This document shows positions 31,502 to 36,380 of a stretch of 36,380 nucleotides of DNA, piece after piece; position 1 is the stretch's first letter; every line of letters begins with the position of its first letter. Source of the stretch: JAAYJS01 sp964346185 (lineage in GTDB: Bacteria > Bacillota > Clostridia > Eubacteriales > Eubacteriaceae). The position numbers and the translations under genes were made by a program. Location of the stretch: the NCBI GenBank assembly GCA_964346185.1, contig CAYFTR010000018.1, positions 1 to 36,380 on the forward strand, in the 5' to 3' direction. Under the pieces are notes generated by a model that made no database searches, was not told the DNA's origin, and saw only the letters and a list, made by a program, of their open reading frames with translations.

Positions 31502-33841
31502 ATGATGTGTATTACAATGGCAAAGTGGGCAGGTTATTGTTTTGGCATTAAAAACGCTATGAAGTTGGCAGAAAATGTCTTAAGCCAATGCGATGATTTA
31601 CCTGTATGTGCACTGGGCGACTTATCTCACAACGCTCAGGAGATTGAACGGCTTCAAAACAATGGTTTAAAAACATATTACGACATTAAAGATGTGCCCC
31701 GACCTTGTTCCTTGATTATTCGGTCCCACGGTGTGGGTAAAGATGAACTGGAAGAAGCTCATAACAAAGGTTTAAAAGTCATAAATGCTACGTGCCCTTT
31801 TGTTACTGCTTTGCATAACAAAATAGAAAAATTTTACAACAAAGGTTACCAAATTGTTATTGTCGGAGATGCATTTCACCCCGAAGTCATCGGTGCAATG
31901 GGATGGTGTAACCGCGAGGGTGTGGTTGTCGGCTCTTTGACCGACGTACAAACTCGAAATTTTGAGGAACGTGTTTGTGTGGTTGCACAAACTACACTTA
32001 TCGAAGACATGTTCTACCGAATTGCCGAAGCCGTTAAACGCAAGGCAAAAGAAACGATCATATTGAATACCATTTGCTCCGCAACCGCTGAAAGACAAGC
32101 GGCGGCGGCGGAAGTGGCAAAGGGTTCGGATTATATGATAGTAATAGGCGGCTACCATAGTTCCAATACAAAAAAACTAGCGGAAATATGTCGCACCTAT
32201 TGCAAAAATACTTGTCACATAGAAACAGCCGGAGCATTAAACCCTAATGAGATTAAGAAATATAAGTTCATCGGAATCACAGCGGGTGCGTCAACACCGG
32301 ATTGGATTATCAAGGAGGTAACGGATAGAATGGAAGAAGTCAAGAAGGATTTGGAACAGGAAGTTGCAGAAAGAGAAGAAGAGGTCACAGTGACGGAAGA
32401 AGTTATGGCTGCGGAAGCAGAAGAAGTTGTAGAAGCACAAGAAGTTGCGGAAGAAACGACAGAACCCGAAGTTACAGCTGAAACGGTTACCGAAGAAGCG
32501 GTGGAAGAAGTCGAAGAAGAAACAACGGACAGTGCGGATATAAGCGACGCCGAATTTGACTTCGAAGCGGAAATCGAAGAATCTCTCAAGCCGATCAGAA
32601 AAGGCACAACTCTTGAAGGCGAAGTTATTTTGGTTGATAACGACGAAGTGATCTTAAACATTGCCTATAAGGCTGACGGTGTTATTAAGAAAAACGACTA
32701 TACATGGAAACAGGATGAAAACCTGGAAGACCTTGTAAAAGTCGGAGATAAAATAACAGCTGTCGTTGTAGATTTAAACGACGGTGCCGGACGTGTCAAA
32801 CTTTCCAAAATTCGTTACGACAACAAAAAAGTGCAAATTCAATTGGCGGAAGCTTTTGAGAATAAAACCATTCTTGAAGGAACCGTTAAAGCGGTTTCCG
32901 GTGGCGGTTTAATCGTCGACATCGGTTTTACGGATATTTTTATGCCCGCTTCCCAATATCATGTACGTTTCATTAAAGACTTAACCACTTTAATCGGCAA
33001 AGAAGTAAAGGGTATTATTATCGATTACAATGCAAGACGTCGTCGTGCAATTTTATCTCAAAAAGTGTTGATTGAAAAAGATACGAAGCAAAGACAGGAA
33101 GAAATGAAAGCTGCTAAAGAAAAACGCTTCAACGAATTGGAATTGGACCAAGTGGTAGACGGTAAAGTTAAAACCATTACCAACTTCGGTATTTTTGTAG
33201 ATTTAGACGGCATCGACGGATTTGTTCACCGTTCGGACTTAACATGGCTCAGAGCGAATGATCCTAAAAACCTGGTAGAAAAAGGACAGGATATTCAAGC
33301 GAAAGTCATCAACAAAAACGAAGAAGACAAAAAAATTAAACTCAGTGTAAAAGCACTTCAGGAAAAACCCATGGAAAAATTCCTTGCGGAATACAAAGAA
33401 GGCGACACCGCTGACGTAGTAATTACAAACATTTTAGACTTCGGTGCTTTTGCGGAAATTATTCCGGGTGTGGAAGGTTTAATCCACGTATCCGAAATTT
33501 CTTACGAGCGTGTAGAATCCGTAGCATCGGTCTTAACAACGGGAGAAACCGTCACCGTTAAAATTATCGGAATCGATAAAGAAAGAGAAAGAATCAGCCT
33601 GAGTATCAAGGCAACCAAGGAAGCACCGGAAAGACCGGCTCGTCGCAAAAAAACTGAAAGAAGTTTTGACAGAGGTGAAGGCTCCTCTTACCAACGTAAC
33701 GATACTCCGAGAAAAAGACAACCTCAAAACAGAAACAAAACTGTCTACGAAGAATCCGCCAACAATACCATCGGCGATGCATTCGGCAGTATTTTAGGTT
33801 CTTTGTCTTTCAGTGACTTCGAAGAAGATGATGAAGAATAA
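31502..33841 (+). CDS. ispH: IspH - ribosomal protein S1 fusion
   Basis: A 779-residue fusion. Residues 1-280 are a complete 4-hydroxy-3-methylbut-2-enyl diphosphate reductase with the three [4Fe-4S] cysteines C13 (AGYCFGI), C98 (NATCPFV) and C192 (TICSATAERQ), plus SHGVGKDE, FHPEVIG, VVAQTT and GGYHSSNTKKLAEIC. It makes IPP and DMAPP in the last step of the MEP pathway. Residues about 281-365 are a very acidic linker. Residues about 370-700 carry four S1 RNA-binding domains (GTTLEGEVILVDNDEVILNI; ILEGTVKAVSGGGLIVDIGF; VVDGKVKTITNFGIFVDLDG; ADVVITNILDFGAFAEIIPG), followed by a basic then acidic tail. IspH-S1 fusions are known in Clostridia. The coupling of isoprenoid synthesis and translation is unexplained. 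Confidence 0.95.
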   Translation: MMCITMAKWAGYCFGIKNAMKLAENVLSQCDDLPVCALGDLSHNAQEIERLQNNGLKTYYDIKDVPRPCSLIIRSHGVGKDELEEAHNKGLKVINATCPFVTALHNKIEKFYNKGYQIVIVGDAFHPEVIGAMGWCNREGVVVGSLTDVQTRNFEERVCVVAQTTLIEDMFYRIAEAVKRKAKETIILNTICSATAERQAAAAEVAKGSDYMIVIGGYHSSNTKKLAEICRTYCKNTCHIETAGALNPNEIKKYKFIGITAGASTPDWIIKEVTDRMEEVKKDLEQEVAEREEEVTVTEEVMAAEAEEVVEAQEVAEETTEPEVTAETVTEEAVEEVEEETTDSADISDAEFDFEAEIEESLKPIRKGTTLEGEVILVDNDEVILNIAYKADGVIKKNDYTWKQDENLEDLVKVGDKITAVVVDLNDGAGRVKLSKIRYDNKKVQIQLAEAFENKTILEGTVKAVSGGGLIVDIGFTDIFMPASQYHVRFIKDLTTLIGKEVKGIIIDYNARRRRAILSQKVLIEKDTKQRQEEMKAAKEKRFNELELDQVVDGKVKTITNFGIFVDLDGIDGFVHRSDLTWLRANDPKNLVEKGQDIQAKVINKNEEDKKIKLSVKALQEKPMEKFLAEYKEGDTADVVITNILDFGAFAEIIPGVEGLIHVSEISYERVESVASVLTTGETVTVKIIGIDKERERISLSIKATKEAPERPARRKKTERSFDRGEGSSYQRNDTPRKRQPQNRNKTVYEESANNTIGDAFGSILGSLSFSDFEEDDEE

Positions 33842-33850
33842 TTAAACTTG

Positions 33851-33876
33851 AAAGACCTCCTCAGTGAGGTCTTTTT
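33851..33876 (+). terminator. rho-independent terminator after ispH-rpsA
   Basis: AAAGACCTC (33851-33859) pairs with GAGGTCTTT (33866-33874) around a 6-base loop and ends in a T run, 9 bp after the stop codon. It closes the lysA to ispH-rpsA operon. Confidence 0.9.
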
Positions 33877-33948
33877 AAGTTATTCATAAATAAGCAAATC
33901 AAATGAAAAGAGGATTTCCGATAAGGAAATAATTGAAGGAGAAAACAC

Positions 33949-35355
33949 GTGGGCGGAATTTTTGGAGTAGCAAAAAAAACAGATTGTGTTTCGGACTTGT
34001 TTTACGGTGTCGACTATCATTCCCATTTGGGAACCAGACGGGGCGGCATCGCCGTATATAACGAAAGCGGTTTTTCAAAATCCATTCATAATATAGAAAA
34101 CACCCCCTTTCGAACTAAATTCGATCAAGATGTCCTGGAAATGTATGGCAATATGGGTATCGGTTGCATATCCGACAGCGAACCCCAGCCTTTAATTGTA
34201 CGTGCCCATTTCGGCAATTATGTATTGACAACGGTAGGGCGAATTAATAATTTAGAGGAGATAGCCAACCGCAGTTTACAGGAAGACAGAATGCAGTTTA
34301 TGGAACTGAGTATGGGCCGTATCAATGCAACGGAAGTGGTTGCATCGATTATCTCGTCAGAAGAATCCATTGTAGCGGGTATTCAAAAAGTACAGGAACT
34401 CATCGACGGCTCCTTATCCATGCTTGTAATGACGGAAAAAGGCATTTATGCGGTGAGAGACTATTTAGGCAGAACACCTCTTATCATCGGAAAAAATGAA
34501 AACGGTTATGCGGCTTCCTTTGAGTCCTTTGCTTACTATAATTTAAATTATCACGATTTCTATGAACTAGGACCCGGAGAAGTTGTGTTTATGACCTGCG
34601 AAGGTTTGGACTATATTTTGCCGAGTCGCAAAGCTATGCGTGCCTGTTCCTTTATGTGGATTTACTACGGTTATCCGACTTCTTCCTACGAAGGCATTAA
34701 TGTGGAAGAAATGCGTTATCGATGCGGTGCCAATTTAGCAAAACGTGACGGTAACCTGGACTTGGACTATGTAGCCGGCGTTCCCGACTCCGGTGTTGCT
34801 CACGCACTGGGCTATAGTCACGAATCCCGACTGCCTTATTGCAGACCGCTTATCAAGTACACGCCCACCTGGCCCAGAAGTTTTACCCCTGCCAAAAGCA
34901 GCAAACGAATGACCATCGCCGGTATGAAATTAGTATCGGTCGGTTCGTTGATTAAAGATAAAAAACTACTGTTGATTGACGATTCCATCGTCAGAGGCAC
35001 ACAAACCTATAAAATGGCCAAAAGTTTGTTTGAAGACGGGGCAAAGGAAGTGCACCTGCGTTCCGCCTGTCCGCCGGTCGTGTATCCATGTAAATACCTC
35101 AACTTTTTTAGAAGCAACACCCATTATGAATTGATTACAAGACGGGTCATTAAAGAGTTTGAAGGCGAAAAAGACGAAGAAAAACTGGAACTGTACACCG
35201 ACAGCCACACCGAGGAATACCGCAATCTGGTTAATCGCATTGCGGAAATATCTTCCTTTACCTCTTTAAAATACAATACCGTCGAAGATATGATCGACGC
35301 AATCGGACTGGACCCTTGCGGGTTATGTACCTATTGTATGAACGGAAAGGAATAA
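33949..35355 (+). CDS. PurF-like amidophosphoribosyltransferase paralogue lacking the N-terminal catalytic cysteine
   Basis: A 468-residue protein with the PurF layout: an N-terminal Ntn glutaminase-like domain and a C-terminal phosphoribosyltransferase domain. The PRPP loop is intact at about residues 341-353 (LLIDDSIVRGTQ, D344-D345). Cysteines that bind an iron-sulfur cluster in Bacillus-type PurF appear to be kept (VYPCKYL and C457/C460/C463). The N-terminus reads MGGIFGV. In true PurF the first residue after processing is the nucleophile Cys of CGIFGV; here it is Gly. Glutamine hydrolysis is therefore not expected. The start is GTG 33949 behind GAAGGAG. It might use free ammonia or serve another role. 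It follows a terminator and precedes yifB by 3 bp. Confidence 0.85.
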   Translation: MGGIFGVAKKTDCVSDLFYGVDYHSHLGTRRGGIAVYNESGFSKSIHNIENTPFRTKFDQDVLEMYGNMGIGCISDSEPQPLIVRAHFGNYVLTTVGRINNLEEIANRSLQEDRMQFMELSMGRINATEVVASIISSEESIVAGIQKVQELIDGSLSMLVMTEKGIYAVRDYLGRTPLIIGKNENGYAASFESFAYYNLNYHDFYELGPGEVVFMTCEGLDYILPSRKAMRACSFMWIYYGYPTSSYEGINVEEMRYRCGANLAKRDGNLDLDYVAGVPDSGVAHALGYSHESRLPYCRPLIKYTPTWPRSFTPAKSSKRMTIAGMKLVSVGSLIKDKKLLLIDDSIVRGTQTYKMAKSLFEDGAKEVHLRSACPPVVYPCKYLNFFRSNTHYELITRRVIKEFEGEKDEEKLELYTDSHTEEYRNLVNRIAEISSFTSLKYNTVEDMIDAIGLDPCGLCTYCMNGKE

Positions 35356-35358
35356 GCC

Positions 35359-36380
35359 ATGCTGGCTCAAATCTATAGTTGCGGTTTAAACGGTGTCGAC
35401 GGCGTCATCGTTACTGTAGAGATTGATGTAACCTCCGGCAATCCCAATTTCTTTTTAGTGGGATTGCCGGATACGGGTATTAAAGAATCCAAGGAAAGGG
35501 TGTATTCGGCTATCAATAATACCTCTTTTCCTTACCCGATGAAACGAATTACCGTCAACTTGGCACCGGCCAATTTAAAAAAAGAAGGAACCGCCTACGA
35601 TCTGCCCATCGCCGTAGGGATACTTACCGCGTCGGAAAACATCTTCCCGACGGATTTGGATAAAACCATGTTGGTAGGCGAGTTGTCCCTAAACGGAGAT
35701 GTGAAGGGTGTAAACGGTATATTGTCCATGGTGCTTGCCGCGAAAGCCCACGGGTTTGAGCGGATTATTATTCCCGATGCCAATAAAGAAGAGGGCGGCG
35801 TGGTATCCGGAATTGAAGTGATTCCCGTTGCCGATTTAAAGGAAGTGGTTGAGTTGTTGCAAGGCAATTGTTATGAGCCCTATGTATCGAACCCTTACAA
35901 ACGGCTCTCCGCGAAGAGAATCGGAACAATTGTCGATTTTTCAGAAATTAAAGGACAGGACAACGCCAAACGGGCCTTGGAAATTGCCGCGGCGGGATCC
36001 CACAATCTATTAATGCACGGCCCGCCGGGGTCCGGGAAAACCATGTTGGCAAAAGCCTTCGCGTCGATTTTACCGGATATGACCTTAGACGAAGTTTTGG
36101 AAGTTTCAAAAATTTATTCCATTAGCGGATTATTACCGGACGGTCATATTATGAACGGGCGTCCCTTTCGTTCGCCCCATCATACCATTTCCAACGTATC
36201 TCTCATCGGCGGGGGACAATACCCCAAACCCGGAGAGGTTTCCCTTGCCCATTTGGGCGTGTTATACTTAGATGAACTCCCTGAGTTTCAACGTTCCGCG
36301 CTGGAAGTCTTAAGGCAACCGATGGAGGACGGCAGCGTTACTATTTCCAGAGTTCACGCAACGGTGACTTTTCCCGCATC
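35359..36380 (+). CDS. YifB/ComM-type Mg chelatase-like AAA ATPase, 3' end beyond the window
   Basis: The first 340 codons of a gene that runs off the window, normally about 500 codons in all. The N-terminal ChlI-like domain reads YSCGLNGVDGVIVTVEIDV, NPNFFLVGLPDTGIKESKER, ITVNLAPANLKKEGTAYDL and VGELSLNGDVKGVNG. The AAA part begins DFSEIKGQDNAKRALEIAA, with Walker A K227 (HGPPGSGKTML), FRSPHHTISNVSLIGGG and Walker B VLYLDELPEFQRSALEVLRQ. ComM homologues act as hexameric branch-migration helicases during natural transformation; in other bacteria the role is not settled. It starts 3 bp after the PurF-like gene stop codon. Confidence 0.93.
   Translation, partial: MLAQIYSCGLNGVDGVIVTVEIDVTSGNPNFFLVGLPDTGIKESKERVYSAINNTSFPYPMKRITVNLAPANLKKEGTAYDLPIAVGILTASENIFPTDLDKTMLVGELSLNGDVKGVNGILSMVLAAKAHGFERIIIPDANKEEGGVVSGIEVIPVADLKEVVELLQGNCYEPYVSNPYKRLSAKRIGTIVDFSEIKGQDNAKRALEIAAAGSHNLLMHGPPGSGKTMLAKAFASILPDMTLDEVLEVSKIYSISGLLPDGHIMNGRPFRSPHHTISNVSLIGGGQYPKPGEVSLAHLGVLYLDELPEFQRSALEVLRQPMEDGSVTISRVHATVTFPA

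Noticed and set aside
32215..32661. Serine-rich minus-strand open frame opposite the IspH-S1 linker
   Set aside because: The S/T/V bias is the direct complement of the acidic GAA/GAG/ACA-rich linker, not a real protein.
1..36380. CRISPR arrays, tRNA or rRNA genes, phage genes
   Set aside because: No regularly spaced repeats, no cloverleaf-like or rRNA sequence and no phage proteins were recognised on reading the window.

Overview
The window looks like a chromosome segment of a low-to-moderate GC Gram-positive anaerobe of the Clostridia/Tissierellia type. The evidence is a dcw cluster with small basic protein and two DUF881 proteins, a SpoVD/PBP2x-like PBP with PASTA domains, an IspH-S1 fusion, and ScpA/ScpB/RluB/MnmM neighbours. 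No spoIIGA/sigE/sigG genes follow ftsZ, which fits a non-sporulating lineage. Genus cannot be fixed from sequence alone.

Positions 1-6180 are an AT-rich, decayed accessory region. Read leftward it was a peptide-sensing type module: response regulator, histidine kinase, ABC ATPase, FtsX-like permease. All four genes are broken. The regulator has a frameshift at an A7 tract (6168-6174). The kinase has a frameshift at a G6 tract (4724-4729). The ATPase is interrupted by a 3365-bp transposable element (955-4319). The permease is cut after about 24 codons, where it abuts a fragment of a type I restriction methylase gene (hsdM). The element carries four genes: a DUF6431-like zinc-ribbon protein, a DD(35)E transposase, an ExeA/TniB-like AAA ATPase, and a small DUF6618-like protein split by an in-frame TGA. 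It has TGT...ACA ends and an exact 6-bp target duplication. Removing it restores the ATPase frame perfectly.

Positions 6180-8396 hold a strong bidirectional hairpin terminator, a leftward ACT-domain/DUF711 (PFL) gene pair, and the divergent control region in front of mraZ. That region contains four 10-bp-phased MraZ-type boxes overlapping the -10 element.

Positions 8397-23493 are one long rightward division and wall operon: mraZ, rsmH, ftsL, pbp, murF, mraY, murD, ftsW, murG, divIB, two DUF881 genes, sbp, ftsZ, nrdR and an ADP-ribose pyrophosphatase gene, closed by a terminator. murE, murC, murB and ftsA are absent from their usual places.

Positions 23582-33876 are a second rightward, tightly overlapping operon: lysA, an M50 protease, scpA, scpB, rluB, mnmM, an RpiR regulator, a HI0933-type flavoprotein, cmk, plsC and ispH-rpsA, closed by a terminator. 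Chromosome segregation, ribosome/tRNA modification, lipid and isoprenoid functions are co-transcribed here. The window ends with a PurF-like protein lacking the catalytic N-terminal cysteine and the first 340 codons of a YifB/ComM-type AAA protein.
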